From Haladaptatus sp. DJG-WS-42 (GTDB lineage Archaea > Halobacteriota > Halobacteria > Halobacteriales > Halococcaceae): DNA of 64,000 bases. Below the pieces are notes generated by a model. That model saw nothing but the letters and a program-made list of their open reading frames with translations. It was not told the origin of the DNA and made no database searches. This document shows positions 42,914-51,626 of this stretch, piece after piece. How positions within the stretch are numbered: the stretch's first letter is position 1; every line of letters starts with the position of its first letter. The stretch covers positions 1,666,422 to 1,730,421 of the forward strand of contig NZ_CP147243.1 in the NCBI RefSeq assembly GCF_037198285.1. Direction: 5' to 3'. Both the position numbers and the translations under genes were made by a program.

Positions 42914-42920
42914 TTTATCC
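42914..42920 (+). promoter_or_regulatory. TATA-like box of the helicase gene
   Basis: TTTATCC is centred about 28 bp upstream of the ATG at 42945, fitting a leaderless transcript. Confidence 0.4.
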
Positions 42921-42944
42921 ATTACCGTCACTACCACATGGACA

Positions 42945-44780
42945 ATGACTGAAGTCGAACCCACGGTCACCCGTCTCTTTGGTGGGCCGGGGAGCGGGAA
43001 GACAACGGCCCTTCTCGACGAAGTTGAGGACATCCTCGAAACCGAGGGTGTCGAAATCAACGATATTCTCGTTGTTTCGTATACCCGAGCTGCAGCAGCA
43101 GAGATTCGAGAACGCCTCGCAGAGCGCCTCGAGGTCACGCCTCGCTCGTTACAGGGGAACGTCTCGACCATGCACGCGAAGGCGTACGAACTGCTCGACC
43201 TCTCGCGCAAAGACGTGGTGGGCGAAAAGGACAAAAAGGAGTTCTGTGAGGAGTACGGCCTTGAGTTCGAAGACGAGTATTCGAGTTCGCGCCGCCGGAC
43301 CGCCCGCTCGACCACGATTGGCAACAAGATTATCGCCACGAGCCAGTGGCTCCAGCGCACCCGCCGTGAGGTCGCAGACTGGTACGACGTGCCTTTCCAG
43401 TGGAACGTAGAGAAAGTTCGCCTCCCGCCGGAAATCGACCCGAACGCGATGGAGGGGAACAAGTACACGCCAACGTGGCCGTCTGACGACAAGCGCATCG
43501 ACATCCCCGAAGCCATCCGCGCGTGGCAATCGTACAAGGGCAAGCACAACAAGGTCGGCTTCGCCGACATGCTTGAACGCGTCCACCAGCGCTCGCTGCT
43601 CCCGAGCGTCGATTATCTGGTCATCGACGAGTTTCAGGACATCACGACGCTCCAGTACGCAGTGTACGAGGAGTGGAAACAGCACATGAAACACGTCCTC
43701 ATCGCGGGTGACGACGACCAGGTCGTCTACGCGTGGCAGGGCGCAGACCCGAAATTGCTGTTAGAAGAACAGGGTGAGGACGTCATTCTCCCGAACTCCT
43801 ACCGGTTGCCCTCGAAGATTCTGAACGTCGTCCAACACGAAATTCGCCACATCGAAGAGCGCCAAGAGAAGAAGCTCAGACCCCGGAAAGAAGGCGGCAT
43901 CGTCGAAGCAATGAGTTCGCCGTCGATGTTAGACCTCGTGCGCGAACTCAGGCGCACAATCGTAGACGAGGAGGGCACCATCATGGTGCTGTTCCGGGCA
44001 CGCTACCAGATGTTCCAGTTCATGGACGAGTTCATCGACGAGGGGATTCCGTTCCGCGTGCTCACCGACCAGCGTATGTGGACCGACCGCCTCTATCAGT
44101 ACGTCACTGCGGTCGAAGCTATCGAGGAGGGTGAGAACATCGACGGCCTGCAAGCGCGCCGGCTCGCCAACATGCTCGCCGACTCCGCGTTTGGCACGAA
44201 CGACCGCGAAGCGCTGTTCGAGGCCATCGAGGAGGCGAAAGAAGAACACGACGAGGACGACCTCACGAACCTCGAATTCGAGCCGGATTTCATCCGCGAG
44301 TTCGCGCCGTTCGTTCCTGCGCCCGTGTCTGCCGCAGACATGCTTCGGAAAGTCACCTCCTTCCAGAAACGGTCACTCAAAGCCTACTTCGCGGGCGATT
44401 ACCAGCACTTAGACCGCGAAAACGTTCGCGTGGGGACCATCCACTCGGCGAAGGGTCGTGAGGCAGACCACGTGTTCGTCGCCACCGACCTCACCGAGAA
44501 GGTCGTCGAACAGATGGCCGCGCTCCTTGAACAAGAGGACCGCATCCCCGAGGGCCTCGAGTTCACCAAACGCACGAGTCCCATTCCGATTATGACCGAC
44601 AACGAACGCCGTGTGTTCTACGTCGGGATGAGCCGTGCGCGCGAACGCCTCGTCATGATGGAAAATCTCGTCGACGGTGCGCCAACGCTCCCGATCGACG
44701 TGTTGCTCCACAACCGCCCGGTCGAAACGCCGCTCGCAGAACTGCTCGAAGAAGCTTCAGAGCCGCTGTCTGCTGACTGA
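42945..44780 (+). CDS. UvrD/Rep-type superfamily 1 DNA helicase
   Basis: A 611-residue helicase. Walker A is FGGPGSGKTTALLDE (motif I, near 13); motif Ia follows in VVSYTRAAAAEIRERL; motif II is LVIDEFQDI; motif III GDDDQVVYAWQGA; motif V TIHSAKGREADHVF; motif VI VGMSRARERLVM. It probably unwinds DNA 3'-5' in repair or replication. The stop codon abuts the stop of the convergent small membrane protein. Confidence 0.94.
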   Translation: MTEVEPTVTRLFGGPGSGKTTALLDEVEDILETEGVEINDILVVSYTRAAAAEIRERLAERLEVTPRSLQGNVSTMHAKAYELLDLSRKDVVGEKDKKEFCEEYGLEFEDEYSSSRRRTARSTTIGNKIIATSQWLQRTRREVADWYDVPFQWNVEKVRLPPEIDPNAMEGNKYTPTWPSDDKRIDIPEAIRAWQSYKGKHNKVGFADMLERVHQRSLLPSVDYLVIDEFQDITTLQYAVYEEWKQHMKHVLIAGDDDQVVYAWQGADPKLLLEEQGEDVILPNSYRLPSKILNVVQHEIRHIEERQEKKLRPRKEGGIVEAMSSPSMLDLVRELRRTIVDEEGTIMVLFRARYQMFQFMDEFIDEGIPFRVLTDQRMWTDRLYQYVTAVEAIEEGENIDGLQARRLANMLADSAFGTNDREALFEAIEEAKEEHDEDDLTNLEFEPDFIREFAPFVPAPVSAADMLRKVTSFQKRSLKAYFAGDYQHLDRENVRVGTIHSAKGREADHVFVATDLTEKVVEQMAALLEQEDRIPEGLEFTKRTSPIPIMTDNERRVFYVGMSRARERLVMMENLVDGAPTLPIDVLLHNRPVETPLAELLEEASEPLSAD

Positions 44781-45020
44781 CTACTCGTCGTCTTTCTCTT
44801 TTACGACCGCGCCGGCGACCTTCTCTGCGGCCATTCCCGGCAGGTCGCCGGGCGTCGTGATGTACTCTTCAATTGCAATCATCAGAATGGCAAGCCCGAT
44901 GAACCCCGCGCCGATGAGGGTTTCTCCCCGCGTGAGCATGTCGAGGCCGAGCAAGCCCACGGGGATGGCGAAGGCGAGCGCGATGGCCAACTGGATGGTT
45001 CCGAGGATGCCCTTTCCCAT
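44781..45020 (-). CDS. Small two-helix membrane protein, function unknown
   Basis: A 79-residue protein with two hydrophobic segments (about 5-29 and 35-51), a short loop TRGETLIGAG and a charged C-terminal tail. It resembles conserved small membrane proteins of haloarchaea but I cannot name the family with confidence. It ends directly at the helicase stop codon. Confidence 0.6.
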   Translation of the reverse strand: MGKGILGTIQLAIALAFAIPVGLLGLDMLTRGETLIGAGFIGLAILMIAIEEYITTPGDLPGMAAEKVAGAVVKEKDDE

Positions 45021-45103
45021 TGGGACAGCGTTTCGCTCGCGCGTGCAAAAACGCCTCGGCTGAAGGCGAGGGATTCTTTCGCGTTCCCTCCCTATGCCCG
45101 ACT

Positions 45104-45679
45104 ATGTTCACCGGAATCGTCGAGACGACGGGCGACGTGCTCGCCGTCACCGACACCGACGGCGGCCGCCGTCTCAAACTCGGCGTCCCCTTCGAAGACC
45201 TTCACCACGGCCAGTCGATAAGCGTCAATGGAGCCTGCCTCACCGTCGAGGAGTTCGGCGACGGCTGGTTTTCTGTGTTCTTGCTCAGAGAGACGCTCTC
45301 GCGCACCGCCTTCGACGAAGTTGCGGAAGGCGACGTGGTCAACGTCGAACGCGCCATGCCTGCAGATGGTCGCTTTGACGGGCACATCGTGCAGGGGCAC
45401 GTCGATGGAACCGCCGAGATTCAACGCATCGACCAGCTTGGCGACGACTGGGAGTTCGAGATTTCACTGCCCGAGCAGTCGGCAAAATACGTCGTCGAGA
45501 AGGGCTCAATTACCGTCGATGGCATCTCGCTCACGGTCGCCTCCCGCGAGGATGACTCCTTTACGGTGGCCATCATTCCAACGACGTACGACCTCACAAA
45601 CCTCTCAGAAAAGCAGGTCGGCGGAAGCGTCCATCTCGAAGTTGACGTCATCGCAAAATACGTAGAACAGCTGCTTTAG
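45104..45679 (+). CDS. ribE: Riboflavin synthase
   Basis: A 191-residue enzyme with two similar beta-barrels. Each half carries the family marks: MFTGIVETTGDVLAV and HGQSISVNGACLTVEEFG in the first, GHIVQGHVDGTAEI and KGSITVDGISLTVASRE in the second. It dismutates two 6,7-dimethyl-8-ribityllumazine molecules to riboflavin. This is the bacterial type, common in haloarchaea. F420 and flavin pathways share precursors, though no other rib gene is here. Its last four bases overlap the convergent PrsW-type gene. Confidence 0.95.
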   Translation: MFTGIVETTGDVLAVTDTDGGRRLKLGVPFEDLHHGQSISVNGACLTVEEFGDGWFSVFLLRETLSRTAFDEVAEGDVVNVERAMPADGRFDGHIVQGHVDGTAEIQRIDQLGDDWEFEISLPEQSAKYVVEKGSITVDGISLTVASREDDSFTVAIIPTTYDLTNLSEKQVGGSVHLEVDVIAKYVEQLL

Positions 45680-46710
45680 GCGTCGTATTCGGTTTTCTCG
45701 ACGTTCATCTCGCTCACGTCGGGTGAGTTGTGCAGGTCACGGTAGGTGTGGCTGTACCGGCGCAACTTTCGGAGGAGGATGTAGCCAAAGATGCCGTCGT
45801 AGACGATGACGAAGCCGAGAAACACGACGAACGGGGAGAGACCCGGGATGAGCACGCTGATGAGGTCGGGGACGATGGTGACGAGCGTGTTGTAGGTCGC
45901 GTGGATGAGCGCGGCGATGAGCAGGCCTTTCACGACGATTGGGCCGCGGTTTTCCGGGTTGAACTTTGCGAGGCCGAGGTAGTAGCCCGCAAAGGCAGAG
46001 TAGATGACGTGGCCCGGCCCGGCGAGGGCGCGAACCGCCGTGATGTCGGAGCCTGCACCCACGATGTTCCCGCTTGCGAGGAAGGCAGCGTTCAGGTTTT
46101 GGGTGATATACAGGGCGTTTTCGATGGTGGCGAACCCGAGTCCAGCTATCGCGCCGTACACCGCGCCGTCGATGACCGCGTCAAAGCGGTCAGAGCGGTA
46201 GGCATACAGCCGGATGGCAAGCCACTTCACCGTCTCTTCGACGGGGCCGACGACGAGATAGAACATGAACACGAGGCCAAGCAGCGGGAGCGTGCCGAAC
46301 CCGGAGCCGATGGCTTGGACGCCGTTGCCAACGTACGTGTTCAAAATGCCCGCAAAGCCCGCGAACAACACGCTGAGGACGAACGTCGCAACCATGAGCT
46401 CGAGTGGCTCCTCGCTCGTCGCATCTTCGCGTCGCACGTACCACGCAAGCCCGAGGGCAGGGAGCGCAGAGAGGAGCACGAGTGCGCCGACGGCAGGTTC
46501 AGTGACTGCGCCGAAGCCGCCGAGGGCAAACTGGGCGACGAAGATGAGCAACGCCGCGATGATAACGAACGCCCGAAGGGAGAATTTGAGCCCGCGATAG
46601 ATGGAGACCGCAAAGCGGTCGGTTCGAGAGCGCACCTCCCACGTTGCGACATCGTAGAGGTCTTGTGACCCGTCGGCGCGCGCCTGAATCGGGTCGCGTC
46701 TATCCGTCAT
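45676..46710 (-). CDS. PrsW family intramembrane metalloprotease
   Basis: A 344-residue protein with about eight membrane helices. The protease motifs are PVEETVKWLA (EExxK), ATIENALY, AGPGHVIYSAFAGYYLG and the His in LIHATYNTL. PrsW proteins cleave membrane-bound regulators in bacteria; the archaeal substrate is unknown. The ATG at 46710 is preferred to an earlier one. It is divergent from a small acidic protein gene. Confidence 0.9.
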   Translation of the reverse strand: MTDRRDPIQARADGSQDLYDVATWEVRSRTDRFAVSIYRGLKFSLRAFVIIAALLIFVAQFALGGFGAVTEPAVGALVLLSALPALGLAWYVRREDATSEEPLELMVATFVLSVLFAGFAGILNTYVGNGVQAIGSGFGTLPLLGLVFMFYLVVGPVEETVKWLAIRLYAYRSDRFDAVIDGAVYGAIAGLGFATIENALYITQNLNAAFLASGNIVGAGSDITAVRALAGPGHVIYSAFAGYYLGLAKFNPENRGPIVVKGLLIAALIHATYNTLVTIVPDLISVLIPGLSPFVVFLGFVIVYDGIFGYILLRKLRRYSHTYRDLHNSPDVSEMNVEKTEYDA

Positions 46711-46769
46711 GCACCGGTCTATGCCATCCCCGACCCTAATTGTTCTGCCCGCTAGGCCTCCTTCAAACA

Positions 46770-46799
46770 CCTAATACACGTGTTAGGGGTAGTTTTATC
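46770..46799 (+). promoter_or_regulatory. Inverted repeat and TATA box upstream of a 51-residue acidic protein
   Basis: CCTAA-N8-TTAGG (46770-46787) lies just upstream of the TATA-like AGTTTTATC (46791-46799), which is about 30 bp from the ATG at 46826. The repeat position suits a transcription activator or repressor site. Confidence 0.45.
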
Positions 46800-46825
46800 A
46801 CCCGCTTCGTGCCGAGTGTTGGGTC

Positions 46826-46981
46826 ATGACACGGTACAGCACGAGCAGAGGCCTGCTCTACACGGCCCCACCAAAAACAGACCGACGAACAGCCGACGAC
46901 GACCAGCCAACCGCGACAGCAGACGACAAACCAACCGCGACAGCCGAACTCGCACCGACCGCCGCCCCCGCAGACGACTGA
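46826..46981 (+). CDS. 51-residue acidic Thr/Ala-rich protein, function unknown
   Basis: A short reading frame beginning MTRYSTSRGLLYTAPP, followed by a low-complexity Thr, Asp, Ala-rich tail with imperfect repeats (QPTATADDKPTATAEL). No family is recognised and the tail looks unstructured. A convincing TATA box and an inverted repeat lie at the right distance upstream, which supports it as a real gene despite its size. Confidence 0.45.
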   Translation: MTRYSTSRGLLYTAPPKTDRRTADDDQPTATADDKPTATAELAPTAAPADD

Positions 46982-47026
46982 CCAGAGACCGCGCTATTTT
47001 CAATCCCGCCCACCCAACCGTGGAGC

Positions 47027-47401
47027 ATGCACTTTGACCAGCGAACGCAGACGGCGCTTCGTGATGCTGGCCTCTCGCTCTCCGACCTGAAGACTGTCTC
47101 TCAGGCCATCGTCGAGACGACACAGGCAGACGCAGACCGCCTGCGTGCCTTCTTCGAGGGCCACGACACCGTCTACTCGGATATGGACCTCGCCCACAGT
47201 CGCGCGACGTTCCCCGAACACACCGTTTCCTACTGCGACCTGTTCACCCACGGGGCGGACATCCGTGGCTATCTCCGCTTTGATTCGTGGGGCGTCCCGG
47301 TCGAAGGCGGACGCGTCCTCTCCGACGACGTGGTCGAACTGAAACTCGGCGCGACGGTCCACGACCGCGTTCGCTTTGCCACCTCGCGCGACGCGCTATG
47401 A
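47027..47401 (+). CDS. Conserved haloarchaeal protein, function unknown
   Basis: A 124-residue soluble protein with no catalytic motif that I recognise. It has an N-terminal helical part (RTQTALRDAGLSLSDLKTVSQ) and a beta-rich C-terminal part ending in GATVHDRVRFATSRDAL. Its stop overlaps the ATG of the FAU-1-like gene by 4 bp, so the two products are translated together and may act together. Confidence 0.7.
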   Translation: MHFDQRTQTALRDAGLSLSDLKTVSQAIVETTQADADRLRAFFEGHDTVYSDMDLAHSRATFPEHTVSYCDLFTHGADIRGYLRFDSWGVPVEGGRVLSDDVVELKLGATVHDRVRFATSRDAL

Positions 47402-48777
47402 ACGTTCGCGTCCGCGGCATCTACACGACCGCCACCACCCACCTGCTCCACGAGGCGGGCCACGACGTGGTCCTCGCCTCAGAACCCATCCAGAACCGGT
47501 TCGACGAATCGTTCCCCGAGGCAGAGTACGACGCGACCGTCGAGACCACTGCCGACCGACAGGGCGTTTCGGTCATCGGCACCGACGACGCCGTCTCCGT
47601 CCTCCACGACCTGCTCTCGATTGGCATCGACACGTTCTCGTGGGACGACCCGGCTCCGCGTGGAGCCATCTGCAACGCCGTCGTGATGGAGACGAAAAAC
47701 AGCGGCGCAATCGTCGACTTGGGCGAGTGCGACGGCTTTCTCCCCTACTCGAAAGTTGACGACCGCGTCGAAGAAGGCGACGCGCTCCGCGTACAGGTGC
47801 GCGACCCCGCCGCGCCGTGGGGCGACGACCGGCCGGTCGTTGACACGCGACTCAGAGTGATGGGCGGTCTCGTTACGCTTGTCCGCGGGAGCCAACCCTC
47901 CGGCACGCGCCCGATGGCCCTCGGCGACCTCTTGCCGACCGACCCGCCGGAGGGCTGGTACGTAAACTGGAGTCGAGGCGCAGACGACGCCGGCCTTGAC
48001 GCCCTCGACGACGCACTTTCGGGTGCGGTCGAGCAGGCAACCGCCATCGAACAGGCCCTTTCGTCGGCTTCCGAACCCGAAGCCGACGCCCCCGTGATGC
48101 TCTCCGCGGGCGATGCGACGCGCTGGGTCTGGTTCGGCCGCGAGTCTCGCTTCGCGCTCGACGACCACCGCCGCGCCGTGACGACGACGATGCCCGGCCA
48201 CCACCGGACGAAGGCCGCAGACCGCCGGGCAAGCGCCGCCGTTGACTTCGCAGAGGCAATCTGCGACCCGAGCGGCGGCTTCCCCTTCGCCGCCGTCACC
48301 CGCCAGTTCGGCCCGATGACGGGCGACCGGCTGGCGATTGGCCACGGCAAACCAGAGGGCCGCCTCATCACGCTCGGGTCGGGCAAGGTCACCGACCGCG
48401 ACGTGGACAAACAGCGTATCACCCTCACCCGCGAGATGTCGCCCGGTGGCTCCTACGACGCCTTAGACGTGCCCCGGCGCGCTGGAGACGTGGCGGTCAC
48501 AAAGTTCACCGAGGGCAAGTGGTGGTATCCAACCGTCTACAAAAGCCAAGACGGCGAGCGTCGAGGCACCTACGTCAACATCTGTACGCCGGTCGAACTC
48601 TTCCCCGACAGCGTCCGCTACGTAGACTTGCACGTTGACGTCATCAAACACGCGGACGGAACGGTCGAGCGCGTCGATGACGACGAACTCGATGCGGCGG
48701 TCGAGGCGGGTCACATCTCTCCCGAACTTGCGGAAAAAGCGCGCCGCGTCGCGACCGCCATCGAAAACGCGCTTTAA
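47398..48777 (+). CDS. FAU-1-like RNA-binding protein (DUF402, S1-type domain)
   Basis: A 459-residue protein of the FAU-1 type. The N-terminal half contains an S1-like barrel (SGAIVDLGECDGFLPYSKVDD and VEEGDALRVQV), related to RNase E/G. The C-terminal DUF402 domain is seen in KWWYPTVYKSQDGERRGTYVNICTP-type sequence and YVDLHVDVIKHADGTVERVDDDEL. FAU-1 of Pyrococcus binds AU-rich RNA and has been linked to rRNA processing. Start at 47398 overlaps the preceding stop. Its end overlaps the LVIVD gene by 4 bp. Confidence 0.88.
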   Translation: MNVRVRGIYTTATTHLLHEAGHDVVLASEPIQNRFDESFPEAEYDATVETTADRQGVSVIGTDDAVSVLHDLLSIGIDTFSWDDPAPRGAICNAVVMETKNSGAIVDLGECDGFLPYSKVDDRVEEGDALRVQVRDPAAPWGDDRPVVDTRLRVMGGLVTLVRGSQPSGTRPMALGDLLPTDPPEGWYVNWSRGADDAGLDALDDALSGAVEQATAIEQALSSASEPEADAPVMLSAGDATRWVWFGRESRFALDDHRRAVTTTMPGHHRTKAADRRASAAVDFAEAICDPSGGFPFAAVTRQFGPMTGDRLAIGHGKPEGRLITLGSGKVTDRDVDKQRITLTREMSPGGSYDALDVPRRAGDVAVTKFTEGKWWYPTVYKSQDGERRGTYVNICTPVELFPDSVRYVDLHVDVIKHADGTVERVDDDELDAAVEAGHISPELAEKARRVATAIENAL

Positions 48778-50255
48778 TCGGACTGTTCTTTTCGGCGCAG
48801 GGAGCGCCACGCGCCGAGGCCGACCCCGGCAAGCGCTGTGGGGACGCCAAAGCCCGGCCCGGTGGTCTCAGTGGTCGTCTCCTGCGTGGTCGTGGTTGGC
48901 TCCGCTGTCGTGGTTTGGGTCGTCGTTTGCGTGGCCGTCGTCTGCGTCGCCGTCTGCGTCTGCGTGGGGGTTTCTGTCTCCGTCAACGACGGCGGATTTG
49001 CTTGCTCGCCTGCGTGGTCGGGGAAGGTGTACAGCGCCGCGCCACTGGCACCACTGGCGCTCGGATTCTCGTGGCTAGTCGCGACGAAGAACTCACCGGA
49101 GACGGCGAGTTGTGCCGTCCAGAAACTCGTCTCGTCGGGCGCGCGCCACCACGCGAGCTCCTCGGGATTGGCCGGGTCTGCGATGTCGTGAATCTTCACG
49201 CCGCCTTGATACCACGAGGTGTAGAGGCGGTCGCCCGCGATGCCGAAGTTGTGCGACGTGGTCCACGTGCCTTGGAAGGTGGCGTCTGCGGTTTCCGGTG
49301 GGTCAATCATCACGAGCGACTCCGGGGCGGTTTTATCGGAGATGTCGAACAGCTCGATGCCGCTTGGCCCACCAGAATCGTCAGAGGCGTCTACGTCCCA
49401 CGACTCGCCGCCAACGCCCATGACCGTCGCGTCGTCGTTGACGGTAACGTAGTGGTCGTTGCCCGGCGGCTCGAACACCCGCTGGCTGAGTTGGTCGTCG
49501 GTGAGTTGGGCGAGTTCGTCCGGGTCGGGCGTCCGCACGTTGCCCAGATATTCGGGATTCGCGGGGTCTGTACAATTGACAATCCACGTGCCTGCATCCC
49601 AGAAGACGAGATACGCGATGGCGTCTTTGACGAAAAGGTCGTGGAGCGTCCAGACGCTGGTGTTGATGTCTGCCCAGCGCTCGTCGTGGTCTGCAATCGA
49701 CCAGCGGCCGACTTCCTCTGGTTCGCCACTGATATCGACGATGACGAGTTCGTTTTCTCGCCTGTCGATGTCGGCGTGTTCGTTGTCGCCGAGGTAGGCG
49801 GTGTCGCCTTCGAGATAGACGTTGTGGTGGAAGAAGTTCGTCTCGTAGACGGCGCGTTGGGTCGGATTCGCCGGGTCTGAAACATCGTAGATGACGAGCG
49901 CGTTGATATTTTGTCTCGCCGTGGGATTTGCTGGCCCGGCGACGAGGAGGGTGTCACCGTCTACTTTTACGTCGTAGATGCCGCGAAGCGGGCCGCCCTC
50001 AACGTCGCTCAGCAATCCGCGTTCTTCTGCGAGTATCGTCGGATTTGCGGGGCTACTCACATCGACGGTTGCAAAGCCGTCGGTCAGGGCGACGTAGGCG
50101 GTTTCGCCGTCGGCGCTCACAACCACTTCTTTCACACGGGGGAGGTCAAGGCGAGCGATTGGTGCGTAACCGGATTCCTGCGCAGTGCCGATATGACTGA
50201 AAAGAGGGAGGGTGGCGCCTGCGGCTGCAGCCTGGAGGACCTGTCTGCGGCGCAT
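48774..50255 (-). CDS. LVIVD-repeat surface protein with Tat signal and PGF-CTERM tail
   Basis: A 493-residue exported protein. MRRRQVLQAAAAGATL is a Tat signal. The body consists of LVIVD-type beta-propeller repeats, seen as repeated units such as VVDVSSPANPTIL, IYDVSDPANPTQ and IVNCTDPANPEYLG. A Thr-rich spacer (about 430-465) leads to a PGF-CTERM-like tail: GPGFGVPTALAGVGLGAW then RRK, the archaeosortase signal for lipid attachment at the cell surface. Ligand is unknown. Confidence 0.85.
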   Translation of the reverse strand: MRRRQVLQAAAAGATLPLFSHIGTAQESGYAPIARLDLPRVKEVVVSADGETAYVALTDGFATVDVSSPANPTILAEERGLLSDVEGGPLRGIYDVKVDGDTLLVAGPANPTARQNINALVIYDVSDPANPTQRAVYETNFFHHNVYLEGDTAYLGDNEHADIDRRENELVIVDISGEPEEVGRWSIADHDERWADINTSVWTLHDLFVKDAIAYLVFWDAGTWIVNCTDPANPEYLGNVRTPDPDELAQLTDDQLSQRVFEPPGNDHYVTVNDDATVMGVGGESWDVDASDDSGGPSGIELFDISDKTAPESLVMIDPPETADATFQGTWTTSHNFGIAGDRLYTSWYQGGVKIHDIADPANPEELAWWRAPDETSFWTAQLAVSGEFFVATSHENPSASGASGAALYTFPDHAGEQANPPSLTETETPTQTQTATQTTATQTTTQTTTAEPTTTTQETTTETTGPGFGVPTALAGVGLGAWRSLRRKEQSD

Positions 50256-50308
50256 GCCCCATGTAAACCCGTTGCACATATGGCAGTTTTGGTCAGGCCA
50301 CTTGCGGT

Positions 50309-50986
50309 TCAGTTGCTGTTGTTGGTGGGCAACTGCGGGATGAGCCACGAGAGGAAGGCGTCTTCACTCCGGGTCTGCATCCAGATGCGTCCGGGGCCGG
50401 TGAACGTCACGACGAGGCCTTCGCCGCTCAGGAGCGTGGACTTGAGGCCGCCGACTTTGTTCACCGTGAAGTTTGTCGTCTCCTCGAACGCGACGACGTG
50501 GCCGGTGTCAACGATGTATTTCTCGCCAGCTTCCAAGTCGACTTCCTGAATCGCGCCGTAGCTCGACAGGAAGGTTTCGCCCGTCCCGGTGAGTTTAAGC
50601 AAGAACAATCCTTCGCCGCCGAAGAACGTCCGGCCGCCACCGAACTTCGTGTCGATATCGATGCTCGGATCTGCGGCGAGAAACGACCCTGATTGGACGT
50701 AGAGCGTCTCGTCTTCGATGTCGTGGTTCACCACGTCGCCGGGAAGCGGCGGGGCAAGCGTGACGTGCCCGTCTGCGTTCGCAGTGAACGTGTTCATGAA
50801 GAAGCTCTCGCCGCCGAGGACAGAGCGTTTCAGCGACCCGAGAATCCCGCCGTTCGCAGAAGTCTTGATTTCAACGCCGTCTGTGTAGCTGACCATCGAA
50901 CCCGCTTCGGTGACGATTGCCTCGCCTGCGTCGAGGTGGACGGTCACGAGGGCGAACGACGGTCGGTGGTCGATTTCGTGGTGCAT
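50309..50986 (-). CDS. AIM24/TIGR00266 family protein
   Basis: A 225-residue all-beta protein. Family signatures are AIVTEAGSMVSYTDGVEIKT, GGESFFMNTFTA, GGGRTFFGGEGLFLLKLTG and STLLSGEGLVVTFTGPG, with repeated Gly-rich turns. AIM24-like proteins are widespread; function is unknown in archaea. It is cytosolic by sequence. It lies upstream of the LVIVD gene on the same strand. Confidence 0.9.
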   Translation of the reverse strand: MHHEIDHRPSFALVTVHLDAGEAIVTEAGSMVSYTDGVEIKTSANGGILGSLKRSVLGGESFFMNTFTANADGHVTLAPPLPGDVVNHDIEDETLYVQSGSFLAADPSIDIDTKFGGGRTFFGGEGLFLLKLTGTGETFLSSYGAIQEVDLEAGEKYIVDTGHVVAFEETTNFTVNKVGGLKSTLLSGEGLVVTFTGPGRIWMQTRSEDAFLSWLIPQLPTNNSN

Positions 50987-51041
50987 TACACCTACCTGTT
51001 AGTTGGCCTCCACTAAGGAGATTTGCCCGGCCTGTTCCGAA

Positions 51042-51491
51042 TCAGTCTCTCCGGACGTACGTCACCGGACACGACGCAGCGAAGAGCACTTCCTGTGCCG
51101 TCGAGCCAAACACCGCTTTGCCCGTCGGGGAGCGCTTTCGCCCGCCGATGACGACGCGGTCTGCATCGACCTGCTCTGCGAGGGTGACGATTGCGTCGCC
51201 GTGATTTCCGACTGTGCCTTCGATTTCGTATGATACCCCAGCGTCGTCAAAGTGCGCTGCGAGGTCTCGAATCGTCGTGTGGCGTCGGGCGACTTCACCG
51301 GGCTCCGCACGAGATTGTGGGGTGTAATCGAGTTGGTCTAACACCGACTCGAACTCATCTTCGGTGAACACGTGGCCAAGCACGACGGTTGCTCCAGTCG
51401 GCTTCGCCACTTCGATAACTGTCTGTGCAAGTCGGCTCACGCTGTTCGCATCGCGGGGGCCAACCGCGAGTAACATGGTATCGAGTGCCAT
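51042..51491 (-). CDS. Universal stress protein (UspA family)
   Basis: A 149-residue Rossmann-like protein. The ATP-binding signature G-x2-G-x9-G-S is present in IGGRKRSPTGKAVFGSTAQEVL. MALDTMLLAVGPRDANSVSRL is the N-terminal strand and loop. It probably binds ATP and helps stress survival. The start at 51491 gives a standard N-terminus. It is divergent from uvrA with 135 bp between. Confidence 0.92.
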   Translation of the reverse strand: MALDTMLLAVGPRDANSVSRLAQTVIEVAKPTGATVVLGHVFTEDEFESVLDQLDYTPQSRAEPGEVARRHTTIRDLAAHFDDAGVSYEIEGTVGNHGDAIVTLAEQVDADRVVIGGRKRSPTGKAVFGSTAQEVLFAASCPVTYVRRD

Positions 51492-51626
51492 ACTCGGCTG
51501 GTTGTTTCGTGACCGGCTAAAACGTACGGCCATCAATGAGCGACTCCTTTTCTATCCCGCCCGCGTGGCACCGTCTCACACCCTAACCGACAGCGTTTCA
51601 CGCCTCCCGTCCATACGCAGGCGTAG

